Assembly: GCA_009649675.1 (NCBI GenBank)
Contig: WJPL01000001.1
Location: forward strand, 1,384,469-1,448,468
Reading direction: 5' to 3'
Length of the DNA stretch: 64,000 nucleotides
Source of the DNA: Alphaproteobacteria bacterium HT1-32
GTDB lineage: Bacteria; Pseudomonadota; Alphaproteobacteria; Rhodospirillales; HT1-32
The notes beneath the pieces were generated by a model. That model was not told the origin of the DNA and did no database searches. It saw nothing but the letters and a program-made list of their open reading frames with translations. A program made the position numbers and the translations under genes. Shown here piece by piece: positions 8,134 to 18,482 of the stretch (within the stretch, counting starts at the first letter, position 1; every line of letters starts with the position of its first letter).

Positions 8134-10878
8134 ATGTTTTCAAATATCGCTCGCAGGCTGTTCGGCAGCGCCAATGACCGCCTTCTCAAAACCCACCAGA
8201 AGACCGTTGATGCAATCAACGCACTGGAGCCGGAAATCGAAGCCCTGTCCGATGACGCGCTGCGCGGCAGGACAGACTGGCTGAGAGGCCGGATAGAAGC
8301 CGGGGAAACCCTCGACGCATTGCTGGTCGACGCCTTTGCAACGGTTCGGGAAGCTGCCCGCCGGACGCTGGGACAGCGCCATTTCGATGTCCAGCTGCTG
8401 GGCGGGATCATCCTCCATTCCGGTATGATATCCGAAATGAAAACCGGGGAAGGCAAGACGCTGGTCGCGACCCTGCCGGTCTATCTGAACGCCCTCGCCG
8501 GCAAGGGCGTGCATGTGGTCACGGTCAACGACTATCTCGCCAGCCGTGATGCGCACTGGATGGGGCAGGTTTATCAGTTCCTCGGCCTGACGACCGGTTG
8601 TATTACCCACGGCCTGACCGATGACGAGCGCCGCGCCCAGTACGCCGCAGATATCACTTATGCCACCAACAACGAACTCGGCTTTGATTATCTGCGCGAC
8701 AACATGAAATTCCGGCTGGAAGACATGGTCCAGCGTGATTTCAATTTTGCCATCGTCGATGAAGTTGACTCCATCCTGGTCGATGAGGCCCGTACCCCCC
8801 TGATCATCTCCGGCCCGGCAGAAAGCGCGACAGAACTTTATTTCGCACTGGATCAGCTGATCCCCAACATTACGCCGGAAGATTACGAAAAAGACGAAAA
8901 AACCCGTTCCGTCAGCTTTACCGACGCCGGCATCGAGAAGATGCAGACCCTGCTGACCGAAGCGGGCCTGATGCAGTCGGAAGACCTTTACGACATCGGC
9001 AATGTCAGTCTGGTCCATCACGCCAATCAGGCCTTGCGCGCCCACACCCTGTTCGAGCGCGACAAGGACTACATCGTCAAGGACAACAAGGTTATCATCA
9101 TCGACGAGTTTACCGGCCGCATGATGGAAGGACGGCGTTATTCCGAAGGTCTGCATCAGGCGCTGGAAGCCAAGGAAGGCGTCGAGGTCCAGCAGGAAAA
9201 CCAGACCCTCGCCTCGATCACCTTCCAGAACTATTTCCGGCTTTATCCGAAGCTTGGCGGCATGACGGGCACCGCGATGACGGAAGCCTCGGAGTTTGCC
9301 GAGATCTACAGTCTGGAAGTCGTCGAGATTCCGACAAATGTCCCGGTCAGCCGGGTCGATTATGATGACGAAGTCTATCGCACGACGGCCGAAAAAGACC
9401 GCGCCATCGTCGCTGAAATCGAAGCCTGCCGGGAGCGCAACCAGCCGGTTCTGGTCGGGACTGTCTCGATTGAGAAATCCGAACATCTGGCCAGTCTGCT
9501 CAAGGCAAAGAATATCCCGCATAATGTGCTGAACGCCCGTTATCATGAGCAGGAAGCCTATATCGTCGGTCAGGCCGGCAAGCCCGGTGCCGTCACCATC
9601 GCCACCAACATGGCCGGTCGCGGGACCGATATTCAGCTGGGCGGTAACGCCGACATGCTGATTGCCGCCGAAATCGGCGACGGAACGGATGAAGCCGTCA
9701 ACAAGGGCAAGGCCGACCGCATTCGTGAGGAAGTTGCCGCAGCCCGGGAAGTCGTGCGGGCAGCGGGCGGACTGTATGTCATCGCCACCGAGCGCCATGA
9801 AAGCCGCCGGATAGACAACCAGCTGCGGGGCCGTTCCGGTCGTCAGGGCGATCCCGGTGCATCAAAATTCTATCTCAGCCTTGAAGATGACCTGATGCGC
9901 ATCTTCGGGTCCGAGCGCATGGATGGCATGTTGCAGAAACTCGGCCTGAAGGAAGATGAAGCCATCGTCCATCCCTGGATCAACAAGGCCGTCGAAAAAG
10001 CCCAGTCGAAGGTTGAAGCCCGCAACTTCGATATTCGGAAAAACCTGCTGAAATATGATGATGTCATGAATGACCAGCGCAAGGTCATCTATGAACAGCG
10101 CAAGGACCTGATGAGCGCCGAAGAGCTGCATGAGACCGTGGTCGACATGCGCCATGAGGTGATCGACGACATGATCGCCCGCTGCATCCCGCCAAAGGCC
10201 ATGGCCAGCGAATGGGATGTCGCTGCCCTGCATGAAGAATGCATGCGACTGCTTGGCCTCGACCTGCCGGTACAGGACTGGGCCGCCGAGGAAGGGATTG
10301 CCGACGAAGAGATCAGGGCCCGCGTTCTGGCCGAATCTGACCGTCTGATGGCCACCCGTGCGGCCAATTTCGGCCCGGAAGTCATGCGCATGGTCGAGAA
10401 AAGCCTGCTGCTGCAGCTGCTCGACCAGAGCTGGAAAGAGCATCTTCTGGCGCTTGACCATCTGCGTCAGGGAGTCGGCCTGCGTGCCTATGCCCAGAAG
10501 GACCCGCTGAACGAATTCAAGCGTGAAGCCTTTGACATGTTCGAGGCCATGCTGGCGCAGCTGCGCGAACGGGTGACCGGGGTGCTGTCTCACGTCCAGT
10601 TGCAGACTGCCCCGTCAGAAGAAGACCTGCTGCCTGAACCGCAGCAGGACATGCAGGAACAGCATGATGATATCGCCGGTCTTGGCGGTGGTGCCGGCAT
10701 GGGTGGTCTCGCTCCGTCACAGCCCCGCGAGGAAGCCCGGATTCGCGAACCGGTCCGTCGGGCCGCAGTGGCCGAGATCGACCCGGATGATCCGTCAACC
10801 TGGGGCAAGGTCCAGCGCAACGCCACCTGTCCCTGCGGTTCCGGCAAGAAATACAAACACTGCCACGGCGCCATCTGA
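8134..10878 (+). CDS. secA: Preprotein translocase subunit SecA
   Basis: The 914-residue motor ATPase of Sec secretion. Walker A MKTGEGKT is at residues 102-109, the [12 protein letters not shown] Walker B/DEAD-like block is near 210, and the C-terminal zinc finger [14 protein letters not shown], which binds SecB, is intact. Length is normal for alphaproteobacteria. It pushes unfolded preproteins through SecYEG at the inner membrane. It stands alone, divergent from the TerB-like gene. Its partner SecB is encoded at 44522-45100. Confidence 0.98.
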   Translation: MFSNIARRLFGSANDRLLKTHQKTVDAINALEPEIEALSDDALRGRTDWLRGRIEAGETLDALLVDAFATVREAARRTLGQRHFDVQLLGGIILHSGMISEMKTGEGKTLVATLPVYLNALAGKGVHVVTVNDYLASRDAHWMGQVYQFLGLTTGCITHGLTDDERRAQYAADITYATNNELGFDYLRDNMKFRLEDMVQRDFNFAIVDEVDSILVDEARTPLIISGPAESATELYFALDQLIPNITPEDYEKDEKTRSVSFTDAGIEKMQTLLTEAGLMQSEDLYDIGNVSLVHHANQALRAHTLFERDKDYIVKDNKVIIIDEFTGRMMEGRRYSEGLHQALEAKEGVEVQQENQTLASITFQNYFRLYPKLGGMTGTAMTEASEFAEIYSLEVVEIPTNVPVSRVDYDDEVYRTTAEKDRAIVAEIEACRERNQPVLVGTVSIEKSEHLASLLKAKNIPHNVLNARYHEQEAYIVGQAGKPGAVTIATNMAGRGTDIQLGGNADMLIAAEIGDGTDEAVNKGKADRIREEVAAAREVVRAAGGLYVIATERHESRRIDNQLRGRSGRQGDPGASKFYLSLEDDLMRIFGSERMDGMLQKLGLKEDEAIVHPWINKAVEKAQSKVEARNFDIRKNLLKYDDVMNDQRKVIYEQRKDLMSAEELHETVVDMRHEVIDDMIARCIPPKAMASEWDVAALHEECMRLLGLDLPVQDWAAEEGIADEEIRARVLAESDRLMATRAANFGPEVMRMVEKSLLLQLLDQSWKEHLLALDHLRQGVGLRAYAQKDPLNEFKREAFDMFEAMLAQLRERVTGVLSHVQLQTAPSEEDLLPEPQQDMQEQHDDIAGLGGGAGMGGLAPSQPREEARIREPVRRAAVAEIDPDDPSTWGKVQRNATCPCGSGKKYKHCHGAI

Positions 10879-10902
10879 CAGCCCGGGCAAAAGCCCCTCT
10901 TG

Positions 10903-10945
10903 CTTTTCTCCTCGTCCTGAAACGGGTTCAGGATGAGGAGAAGAG
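10903..10945. terminator. Long hairpin between convergent secA and TPP-enzyme genes
   Basis: A 19-bp stem (10903-10921 with 10927-10945, loop ACGGG) containing two G-U wobbles separates two convergent genes. There is no strong T tract on either side, so it may act as a transcriptional barrier or RNA stabiliser instead of a textbook terminator. The core TCCTGAA/TTCAGGA resembles the CATCCTGAGG core of the two REP-like elements elsewhere in the window. Confidence 0.6.
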
Positions 10946-10960
10946 GGAAAGCCGGACCCG

Positions 10961-12580
10961 TCAGCCGCGCATGGCTTTCAGCTGGCCGGCATAGCCGGAC
11001 GGGTCGAAACGGGCATCGATAAGGCGGGGTCCCGTCGTTGCGGTCGCGGCATCAAGGGCGGCGTTATATTCCGCGATGGTCTCCGCCTTCCAGGCCTGCA
11101 AGCCAAAGCCGCGGGCCACAGCCGCAAAATCCGTACCCGCAAAAGCCACACCACTGCGGTCCATCTGGCGGGAGCGCTGTTTCATGTCGATCAGTGACAG
11201 GGCGCTGTCATTGAACACAACAACCAGCAGATTGGCGTTGTACTGCACCGCCGTTGCCAGTTCCCCGGCACACATCATCAGCCCGCCATCACCGGTCAGC
11301 GCCACCGCGCCCCGCTGCGGATCCTGCAGGGCGGCCGCGATACCCGCGGGCAGGGCCAGCGCCATGGTCGCCAGCCCGTTGGAAATCAGAATGTCGTTTG
11401 GCCGGGCGACCTCCCAGAAAGCAGTGGCCGAGAACATATGCGCTCCCGCATCAACCGTGACACGGGGAATACCGCCGGTCGCAGACCAGACCCGCTCGAC
11501 AATGCTCTGCGGATTCAGCGGTTCATTGCCGGGAAAGGCAATACGACGGCGCATGGCCGCGCGATCTTCGGCAATCCCCGACTGCTGCCAGTCACTGCCC
11601 GCCGACAGTCCCTCTGCGACTTCATCGATCATCTCGCCAATGCGGCCGGTAACACGGGCCTCAGGCGTGGTGTAATGCGGGTCCCATTCCCGCAGCGCCA
11701 GATCGACAACCGGCTGTGCATGGGGCCAGGGCTGCAAAATCAGCTCAACCGGGTCGAGGCCGGCCAGGACGATCAGGTCTGCCTTGTCGATGATCGCCTT
11801 CTCTGCGACACCGCCGGTAAATATGCCCCCATAGAGCGGATGAGTATCCGGAATGACGCCCTTCGCCTTGTAGGTGACGAAACCCGGACAGCCCAGTTTT
11901 TCCAGCAGCTTCAGTGTTGCTGCGGCGGCTGCCGGACTGCGTGCATCCACCCCGGCCACCACCACCGGGCGACGGGCACGGGCCAGCAGTTCGGTCGCCC
12001 GGGCAATTGCCCCGCCCTCTGGTGCCTCACCGGGCTCAGCGATCCGTAACGCCGCGCCATCAAGCTGGTCTGATGTGACCCGCTTGCCTGCCGGGGTGGT
12101 CAGTTCAACATGCACCGGCCCCAGCGGCGGCGTATAGGCCGCCTGCAACAGAGCCGTAATCTCTGCCCCCGGATGATCACCGGTCAGCAGTGAATGCCCC
12201 TTCACCACCGGCGCATACATGGTTTTCTGATCGAAATACTGATGCGTCACATAGGCTGAAATCGCCGGGGAGAAACCGTCCGTCGCCACCACGGTCGGCG
12301 CCCGGTCCAGCGATGCATAGGCCACGCCATTGGCACCATTTGCCGTGCCCGGGCCTTTGGTGGTCAGGGCAAATCCCGGTGCTCCCGTCATCTCTGCCGT
12401 CGCAGCCGCCATCATGATGCCCCCGGCCTCGGTCCGGGTCAGGATGAAGGGCATCCGGTTCGCCTCGCCCGCTGCAATCAGATCAAGGCTGGAGCCACCG
12501 CCCGGCACGCCGAAGCCACGGGGACATCCGGCTTCGGCCAGGGTCTTCATCAGGAGCTGCGCGACAGTCTGTTCAGTCAT
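10961..12580 (-). CDS. Thiamine-pyrophosphate-dependent enzyme, acetolactate-synthase-like
   Basis: A 539-residue TPP enzyme with the three-domain layout of the decarboxylase/acetolactate synthase superfamily. The catalytic Glu51 is in RTEAGG. The middle domain spans about 190-330. The cofactor motif GDGGLMMCAGE is followed by the expected Asn about 25 residues later (VVFNDSAL). It is not a housekeeping IlvB: no small subunit is adjacent. The neighbour is a short-chain dehydrogenase in the same direction, suggesting a small catabolic unit. Substrate (2-oxo acid) unknown. Confidence 0.75.
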   Translation of the reverse strand: MTEQTVAQLLMKTLAEAGCPRGFGVPGGGSSLDLIAAGEANRMPFILTRTEAGGIMMAAATAEMTGAPGFALTTKGPGTANGANGVAYASLDRAPTVVATDGFSPAISAYVTHQYFDQKTMYAPVVKGHSLLTGDHPGAEITALLQAAYTPPLGPVHVELTTPAGKRVTSDQLDGAALRIAEPGEAPEGGAIARATELLARARRPVVVAGVDARSPAAAAATLKLLEKLGCPGFVTYKAKGVIPDTHPLYGGIFTGGVAEKAIIDKADLIVLAGLDPVELILQPWPHAQPVVDLALREWDPHYTTPEARVTGRIGEMIDEVAEGLSAGSDWQQSGIAEDRAAMRRRIAFPGNEPLNPQSIVERVWSATGGIPRVTVDAGAHMFSATAFWEVARPNDILISNGLATMALALPAGIAAALQDPQRGAVALTGDGGLMMCAGELATAVQYNANLLVVVFNDSALSLIDMKQRSRQMDRSGVAFAGTDFAAVARGFGLQAWKAETIAEYNAALDAATATTGPRLIDARFDPSGYAGQLKAMRG

Positions 12581-12614
12581 GGGTCAGGGTTCCGGTTGTC
12601 AGTAGGGTTAAGGA

Positions 12615-13367
12615 TCAGGCGCTGAAAAGCTGGCCGCCATTGACCGGGATAATCGCCCCGGTGACATAGTTGGAGGCGGGCGAACAAAGAAAGCGAACCG
12701 GCCCGGCGACATCTTCCGCGGTGCCAAGCCGCTGCAGGGGAATCGTCCGCGGATCCGGTTTGCCGATATCCCTGTTCATGTCGGTTTCGATCACGCCGGG
12801 TGTCACCGCGTTACAGTAGATGCCGAGAGGACCGCCATTACGCGCCGCGTGACGGCACAGGCCCAGCAGCCCGGCCTTGGCCGCAATATATTCCGGCCCG
12901 GCGAGGCTGCCCCCGGCATGGGCCGCGATTGAGGAGACCAGCACGATCTTGCCATATCCGGCAGCCGTCATCCGATCCCAGACCGCCGCCAGACAGTTCT
13001 GCACACCGGTCAGATTGACGGCGATCACCCTGTCCCACTGTGCCTGATCAGCAACAACCGGACCAAGCGGCATGATACCGGCAGCGCAGACCAGAATATC
13101 CAGCCTGCCCGTCAGCGCTGTCGCCCCGGCAACTGCGGCTTCAACCGACATACGGTCCGAGACATCCATCTGCCGCCCGTCAGCCTGCCCGCCATCCGCA
13201 ACGATCTGTCCGACAGTATCTGCCACATCCAGAATATCCGCCGCCACGACCAGCGCCCCGGCCCTTGCCAGCGAGACAGCAATTCCCGCACCAATCCCCC
13301 TTGCCGCACCCGTTACAAAAGCCGTCTGGCCGGAAAGGTCCATATCTGAGCTGGCAGGGGCGGTCAT
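12615..13367 (-). CDS. Short-chain dehydrogenase/reductase family oxidoreductase
   Basis: A 250-residue Rossmann-fold SDR. It carries the cofactor motif TGAARGIGAG near residue 18, CAAGIMPLG in place of NNAG, SSIAAHAGG for the catalytic Ser region and the catalytic pair YIAAK. The C-terminal VNGGQLFSA end is typical. I place the start at 13367 because the reading frame upstream of it is not SDR-like. It lies just upstream of the TPP-dependent enzyme and is probably co-transcribed. The Asp after the second beta strand (VVAADI) points to NAD over NADP. Confidence 0.82.
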   Translation of the reverse strand: MTAPASSDMDLSGQTAFVTGAARGIGAGIAVSLARAGALVVAADILDVADTVGQIVADGGQADGRQMDVSDRMSVEAAVAGATALTGRLDILVCAAGIMPLGPVVADQAQWDRVIAVNLTGVQNCLAAVWDRMTAAGYGKIVLVSSIAAHAGGSLAGPEYIAAKAGLLGLCRHAARNGGPLGIYCNAVTPGVIETDMNRDIGKPDPRTIPLQRLGTAEDVAGPVRFLCSPASNYVTGAIIPVNGGQLFSA

Positions 13368-13399
13368 TGGCAGTGTTCCGGTAGAATCAGTGTCAAAAT

Positions 13400-13415
13400 G
13401 TATTGTACAACATAC
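13400..13415. promoter_or_regulatory. TTGTACAA palindrome upstream of the SDR/TPP-enzyme unit
   Basis: The perfect 8-bp palindrome TTGTACAA (13403-13410) with partly symmetric GTA/TAC flanks lies about 35 bases before the SDR start, in the 200-base gap between divergent genes. Such sequences are common operators of GntR-family (FadR-type) repressors. No regulator gene is adjacent, so the assignment is tentative. Confidence 0.35.
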
Positions 13416-13567
13416 CAGAGACGGAAAACAGAAACAGGTTTGGTTGGTGCATTTCCACCCGTTCACCCCTATCCTGTCGAATGATGCGCTGCGGTATAAA
13501 TACCCGGCAGCCGCAAGAGGCTCCATATCCGCTGCTTTCCCGCAACTGACGAGAAGCTAAAGCCGCC

Positions 13568-16500
13568 ATGACCATACAGGTCGCCCTGACCCATATCACC
13601 CGCTACAGCTATGACCGCCGCGTCGCGCTTGGTCCCCAGACCATCCGGCTGCGCCCGGCACCCCATTGCCGCACACGCATTCTCAGCTATGGCCTGCATA
13701 TCGAACCGGCAGGTCACTTCCTGAACTGGCAGCAGGATCCGCAGGGCAATTTTCTGGGACGGCTGGTGATCCCGGAAAAGACCGATCTGTTTGAAGTCCG
13801 CGTTGATCTGGTTGCGGAGATGGCGGTCCTCAACCCCTTTGATTTCTTTCTGGAGCCGGATGCGGAAACCATCCCCTTTGCCTATGAGCCACGGCTGGAG
13901 AAGGAGCTGGAACCGTTCCTTGAAGTCGAGGAGTCCGGTCCGCTGCTGACCGAGTGGATTGCCGGTGTCGACCGCAAGGCAACGCCCACCATCGATTTTC
14001 TGGTCGGCCTGAACCAGCGCCTGCAATCCGATATCGGCTATGTCGTGCGCATGGAAGCCGGGGTTCAGACCTGTGAGGAAACCCTCGGCAAGGCTCTCGG
14101 CTCCTGTCGAGATTCCGGCTGGCTGCTAGTTCAGATCCTCCGCCATCTGGGCCTCGCCGCCCGTTTTGTCTCCGGCTATCTGATCCAGCTCAAACCCGAT
14201 CTGAAGGCTCTCGACGGCCCTTCCGGCACCGAAGTCGATTTCACCGACCTGCATGCCTGGACAGAGGTCTATCTGCCCGGCGCAGGCTGGATCGGGCTCG
14301 ACCCGACCTCCGGTCTGCTGGCGGGGGAAGGCCATATCCCGCTGGCCTGTGCACCAAGTCCGACCAGCGCCGCGCCGATTACCGGCATGGCGGAAGAAGC
14401 CAAAGTCGATTTCAGTTTCGACATGCAGATCGAGCGCATCCATGAATCCCCCCGCGTCACCAAGCCCTATACCCGCAAGCAATGGGCCGCGATCGAGGCG
14501 CTGGGCCATGAAATTGACGCCGAGCTCAAATCCGGCGATGTGCGGCTGACAATGGGAGGTGAGCCGACCTTTGTTTCCATCGATCATCCGGACCTGCCGG
14601 AATGGAACACGGAAGCAGTTGGCGACACCAAGCGTGCGCTGGCCTCCGAGCTGATCCAGCGGCTGCGCGCCCGGTTTGCCCCGGAGGGTCTGCTGCATTT
14701 CGGGCAGGGCAAATGGTATCCCGGTGAAAGCCTGCCACGCTGGGCCTTTGCCCTGTACTGGCGCGGCGATGGCCGCCCCCTCTGGACCAACCCGAAGCTG
14801 ATTGCCGATGAGGTCAATACCGGCAGGGCAACGCTGGAGATGGCAGAACAATTCACCCGCACGCTGGCGGAAACACTGGGCGTCAGCAGCGACCATGTAC
14901 TGCCCGCCTATGAAGACCCGCTGCCCTATATTTCAAAAGAAGCCCGGCTGCCGGATAATGTCGATCCGCTGGATTCCAAACTCGATGACCCGGAAGAGCG
15001 TGCGCGGCTGACCCGTGTCTTCTCCCGCGGCCTCGGAACCGCTGTTGGCTATGCCCTGCCGATTCAGCGGGCACAGGCTGCCGCCGGTGCCGGATGGGTC
15101 AGTGAAAAATGGTCGCTCCGGCGCGGCAAGCTGTTCCTGGCACCCGGCGATTCACCGGCGGGATATCGCCTGCCACTCGGCTCACTGCCCTGGGTGCCGA
15201 AATCCGACTATCCCTACTTCAATCCGCTGGACCCGTTTGCCCCGCATCCGCCGCTGTCTGACCCGGAAATGACCCGGGAAACCGAGGCCCCGATCAGCCA
15301 GATGCGGACCGCAACCGCGCAGGCAACAAGCCCGGAGTCCGAACGTCAGGAACAGGTCGAGCAGGGATCACCGGATGCCGGTGGTGCCGTTCGTACCGCA
15401 ATTGCCGTGGAGCCGCGGGACGGGCGGATCTGCGTTTTCCTGCCACCGACGCAGTCTGCGGCGGAATATGTCGACCTGATTGCCGCCATCGAACAGACCG
15501 CCGGCAAACTGGATCAGCCGATCCATCTTGAAGGCTATACCCCGCCATCGGACGAGCGGCTGAATGTCATCAAGGTGACGCCAGATCCCGGTGTTATCGA
15601 GGTCAATATTCACCCTGCCAGCGACTGGACCGGCCTCGTCGAGACCACGGAGGCACTGTACGAGGAAGCCCGCCAGACCCGTCTGGATACGGAAAAGTTT
15701 CTTGTCGACGGCCGTCATACCGGCACCGGCGGCGGCAACCATGTGGTTGTCGGCGGCGCAACACCCGGCGACAGCCCGTTCCTGCGGCGGCCCGACCTGC
15801 TGCAAAGCCTGATCAATTACTGGCAGAACCACCCGTCGCTGTCATATCTGTTTTCCGGCCTGTTCATCGGCCCGACCAGCCAGTCACCCCGGATTGACGA
15901 GGCCCGGCATGACAGTCTGTTCGAGCTGGAAATCGCCTTTCAGCAAATCCCGAAACGGGGAGAGGGCGATTGCCCGCCCTGGATACTGGACCGCATTCTG
16001 CGCGACATCCTGATCGATTCCTCGGGCAATACCCACCGGACGGAAATCTGTATCGACAAGCTTTATTCCCCGGACGGCCCGACCGGTCGCCTCGGACTGG
16101 TCGAGTTCCGGGCCTTCGAGATGCCGCCTCATGCGGAAATGAGTCTGGCCCAGCAACTGCTGCTGCGGGCCCTGATCGCCCGGTTCTGGAAACAGCCCTA
16201 CAACAAGCCGCTGGTCCGCTGGGGCACGGCCCTGCATGACCGTTTCATGCTGCCGCATTTTGTCTGGCAGGATTTTACCGGCGTGCTCCAGGATATGCGC
16301 GATGCCGGCTATCCCCTGCAGGATGACTGGTTTGCGGCCCACCGCGAGTTCCGCTTCCCGCTCTATGGCGAGATCGAACGCAGCGGCATCACGCTGGAAC
16401 TGCGTCAGGCACTGGAACCCTGGCATGTGCTCGGGGAAGATGGTGCCATCGGCGGCACCGCCCGCTATGTGGATTCCTCAGTGGAACGCCTGCAGGTCCG

Positions 16501-16897
16501 GGCAACCGGCCTGACCGGCGGGCGCTACCGGATCCTGTGCAACGGACATGCCGTACCGATGCATCCCGCCGGAATTGAAGGGGAAGGCGTCGGCGGTGTC
16601 CGTTTCCGCGCCTGGCAGCCGTCACGGGCCATGCATCCGACCATCGGCGTCCATGCGCCGCTGACCTTCGACATCTATGACAGCTGGTCAGAGCGGGCAA
16701 TCGGTGGCTGCACCTACCATGTGGCCCATCCCGGTGGCCGGAACTTCGATACCGCGCCGGTCAATTCCTACGAAGCGGAAAGCCGCCGTCTGGCCCGCTT
16801 CTTCGACATCGGCCACACGGAAGGCAGCTTCGAGCCACTCGACACCCCCCGCAACCCGGAATTCCCGATGACGCTGGATCTGAGGCGGTTCAAATAG
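13568..16897 (+). CDS. Large transglutaminase-like protein with DUF2126 domain
   Basis: A 1109-residue protein. Residues 1-100 form the bacterial transglutaminase N-terminal beta domain. Residues 140-260 form a transglutaminase/protease-like core with catalytic Cys180 (GSCRDSGW), His229 (DLHAWTEV) and Asp245 (GLDPTSG). The rest, to the C-terminus, is DUF2126. There is no signal peptide. Relatives usually occur with an alpha-E domain protein, a circularly permuted ATP-grasp and a second transglutaminase; none of those is here. The family may make or process peptide-like amide bonds, but the substrate is unknown. Confidence 0.88.
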   Translation: MTIQVALTHITRYSYDRRVALGPQTIRLRPAPHCRTRILSYGLHIEPAGHFLNWQQDPQGNFLGRLVIPEKTDLFEVRVDLVAEMAVLNPFDFFLEPDAETIPFAYEPRLEKELEPFLEVEESGPLLTEWIAGVDRKATPTIDFLVGLNQRLQSDIGYVVRMEAGVQTCEETLGKALGSCRDSGWLLVQILRHLGLAARFVSGYLIQLKPDLKALDGPSGTEVDFTDLHAWTEVYLPGAGWIGLDPTSGLLAGEGHIPLACAPSPTSAAPITGMAEEAKVDFSFDMQIERIHESPRVTKPYTRKQWAAIEALGHEIDAELKSGDVRLTMGGEPTFVSIDHPDLPEWNTEAVGDTKRALASELIQRLRARFAPEGLLHFGQGKWYPGESLPRWAFALYWRGDGRPLWTNPKLIADEVNTGRATLEMAEQFTRTLAETLGVSSDHVLPAYEDPLPYISKEARLPDNVDPLDSKLDDPEERARLTRVFSRGLGTAVGYALPIQRAQAAAGAGWVSEKWSLRRGKLFLAPGDSPAGYRLPLGSLPWVPKSDYPYFNPLDPFAPHPPLSDPEMTRETEAPISQMRTATAQATSPESERQEQVEQGSPDAGGAVRTAIAVEPRDGRICVFLPPTQSAAEYVDLIAAIEQTAGKLDQPIHLEGYTPPSDERLNVIKVTPDPGVIEVNIHPASDWTGLVETTEALYEEARQTRLDTEKFLVDGRHTGTGGGNHVVVGGATPGDSPFLRRPDLLQSLINYWQNHPSLSYLFSGLFIGPTSQSPRIDEARHDSLFELEIAFQQIPKRGEGDCPPWILDRILRDILIDSSGNTHRTEICIDKLYSPDGPTGRLGLVEFRAFEMPPHAEMSLAQQLLLRALIARFWKQPYNKPLVRWGTALHDRFMLPHFVWQDFTGVLQDMRDAGYPLQDDWFAAHREFRFPLYGEIERSGITLELRQALEPWHVLGEDGAIGGTARYVDSSVERLQVRATGLTGGRYRILCNGHAVPMHPAGIEGEGVGGVRFRAWQPSRAMHPTIGVHAPLTFDIYDSWSERAIGGCTYHVAHPGGRNFDTAPVNSYEAESRRLARFFDIGHTEGSFEPLDTPRNPEFPMTLDLRRFK

Positions 16898-16907
16898 GGC
16901 GGGTTAC

Positions 16908-17687
16908 CTAACCGGCCCGTCGTTGGGCAAGGCTGGGCAGCGGTTTCGAGCCGATGAAGGCCGCGACGTCTGCATTGCCGGACTGATCGAGGCCGGCGGT
17001 CGGACCGTCCCAGATCTTGGCACCCTGCTGCAACATCACCACCCGGTCGGCGATGCGGCGGACACCCGCCATATCGCTGTCGATGGAGATCACGGTCGCC
17101 CCGAGATCGCTGACAATCTGGCGGATCATGTCGTTGATGACATTGCTCATGATCGGGTCGAGACCGGCGGTTGGTTCGTCCAGAAACAGGATTTCCGGAT
17201 CGTCTGCAATGGCGCGGGCCAGCCCGACACGTTTCTGCATCCCGCCGGACAATTCAGACGGCAGCAGGTCAGCCACATCGGCACCCAGACCAACCATGGC
17301 CAGTTTTTTTACGGCAAGTTCATGCGCTGCAACCCGGTCCAGCCGCTTTTCCTGCAGCGGCCGAAAGCAGATGTTCTCCCAGACCGGCAGGCTGTCGAAC
17401 AGGGCCGAACGCTGAAACAGCATGCCGACACGCCGGATCGCCTGCTCATGTTCCGCGCCGGACATTTCCGCCATGTCATCGCCACCGATGCGAATAACGC
17501 CGCTATCCGGCTCAATCAGGCCAAGAATGCATTTCAGCAACAGGGTCTTGCCGGACCCGCTTTCGCCGATCAGCACCACGGATTCACCCCGGCTGACCGT
17601 CAGGTCAACATTCTGCAGCGCCGGAACACCATCAAAGGCGCGGCTGAGTCCGGTAATTTCGAGTTGAGGTGTAGCGGGACTGTTCAT
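16908..17687 (-). CDS. ABC transporter ATP-binding protein, MlaF/Ttg2A type
   Basis: A 259-residue ATPase with Walker A GESGSGKTLLLK near 45, the MlaF-like MLFQRSALFDSL Q-loop block, signature LSGGMQKRVGLARA and Walker B ILFLDEPTAGLDP. These match the retrograde phospholipid transporter ATPase MlaF. Its usual partners, the permease MlaE and the MCE protein MlaD, are not adjacent: the gene is alone between a convergent transglutaminase and a REP-like repeat. Either it works with partners encoded elsewhere or it is the remnant of a split operon. Confidence 0.8.
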   Translation of the reverse strand: MNSPATPQLEITGLSRAFDGVPALQNVDLTVSRGESVVLIGESGSGKTLLLKCILGLIEPDSGVIRIGGDDMAEMSGAEHEQAIRRVGMLFQRSALFDSLPVWENICFRPLQEKRLDRVAAHELAVKKLAMVGLGADVADLLPSELSGGMQKRVGLARAIADDPEILFLDEPTAGLDPIMSNVINDMIRQIVSDLGATVISIDSDMAGVRRIADRVVMLQQGAKIWDGPTAGLDQSGNADVAAFIGSKPLPSLAQRRAG

Positions 17688-17704
17688 GACAAATCATAGC
17701 CTCT

Positions 17705-17803
17705 GTGGTCCTTCGAGAGGTCGCGAGGCTGCTCCTCAGGATGGGGCAGGATATTGCGGAGCCTCATCCTGAGGCGGGACAAAGTCGCGTCTCGAAGGAT
17801 GCC
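17705..17803. repeat. REP-like compound palindrome, copy 1
   Basis: Outer arms TCCTTCGAGA (17709-17718) and TCTCGAAGGA (17790-17799) are exact inverted repeats. They enclose a CTCCTCAGGATG element (17732-17743) and its inverse CCTCATCCTGAGG (17762-17774). The same outer and inner motifs recur at 22654-22765. It lies in the gap between the uracil-glycosylase-family gene and the MlaF-type gene. This is an intergenic palindromic repeat family; in transcripts it would fold into a long stem. Confidence 0.75.
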
Positions 17804-17882
17804 CGCATATGTTCCGGTATTGCCGAATCTGTTCATGGCCGGATCATGACCTCCCGTCGCCGTTGCGACAACATCTGAGATA

Positions 17883-18482
17883 TCAGCCAACAAGTTTAGC
17901 TACCCGTTCCCGCAACACAGGCAGAACCTCTGCTTCAAACCACGGGTTTTTCTTCAGCCAGATCCCGCTGCGCCAGCTTGGATGCGGGGTCGCCAGCAGG
18001 TCCGGGCCAAGATCACGCCAGTTGCGCAATGTCTCCGTCATGTTCTTCGACCGGCGGTCATGCAGATAATGATTCTGGGCATAACTGCCGACCAGCAGGG
18101 TCAGTTCGATCTGCGGTAACTGCGCCCGCAGCCGCTCATGCCATTTCGGCGCGCATTCCGGGCGGGGCGGGGCGTCGCCACCTTTGGGTAGCCTTCCGGG
18201 GTAGCAAAAACCCATCGGCATGATGGCAATCCGGGCGGGGTCATAAAACTCCTCCTTGCCGAGATTCATCCAGTCACGCAGGCGATCACCGGACGGGTCG
18301 TCCCAGGGCACGCCGCTTGCGTGTACCGCCGTGCCCGGCGCCTGACCGATAATCAGAATCTTTGCTGATTTATCAGCGACAACAACCGGCCGTGGGCCAA
18401 GTGGAAGATGGTCCTCGCAAATCCGGCAGGCCCGGATATCACGCAGCAGCGCAGACAGGGTTTCCGGGTCACCCGCTACCAT
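17883..18482 (-). CDS. Uracil-DNA glycosylase family protein
   Basis: A 199-residue protein resembling the UDG superfamily. It has the motif-1-like segment LIIGQAPGTAVHASG (residues about 42-56) and a C-terminal HPSWR resembling the family HPSP/HPSxR motif. An N-terminal CRIC pair resembles one half of the Fe-S ligands of family 4, but a full four-cysteine cluster is not seen. Its start overlaps the 3' end of cobB by seven bases, so both are co-transcribed. Excision of uracil is not proven by sequence; it may act on another damaged base. Confidence 0.7.
   Translation of the reverse strand: MVAGDPETLSALLRDIRACRICEDHLPLGPRPVVVADKSAKILIIGQAPGTAVHASGVPWDDPSGDRLRDWMNLGKEEFYDPARIAIMPMGFCYPGRLPKGGDAPPRPECAPKWHERLRAQLPQIELTLLVGSYAQNHYLHDRRSKNMTETLRNWRDLGPDLLATPHPSWRSGIWLKKNPWFEAEVLPVLRERVAKLVG

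Noticed and set aside
8140-9798. 552-codon open frame antisense to secA
   Set aside because: It lies entirely inside secA, which has every family motif. High GC with strong codon bias leaves long antisense frames open; composition is not protein-like in any recognised way.
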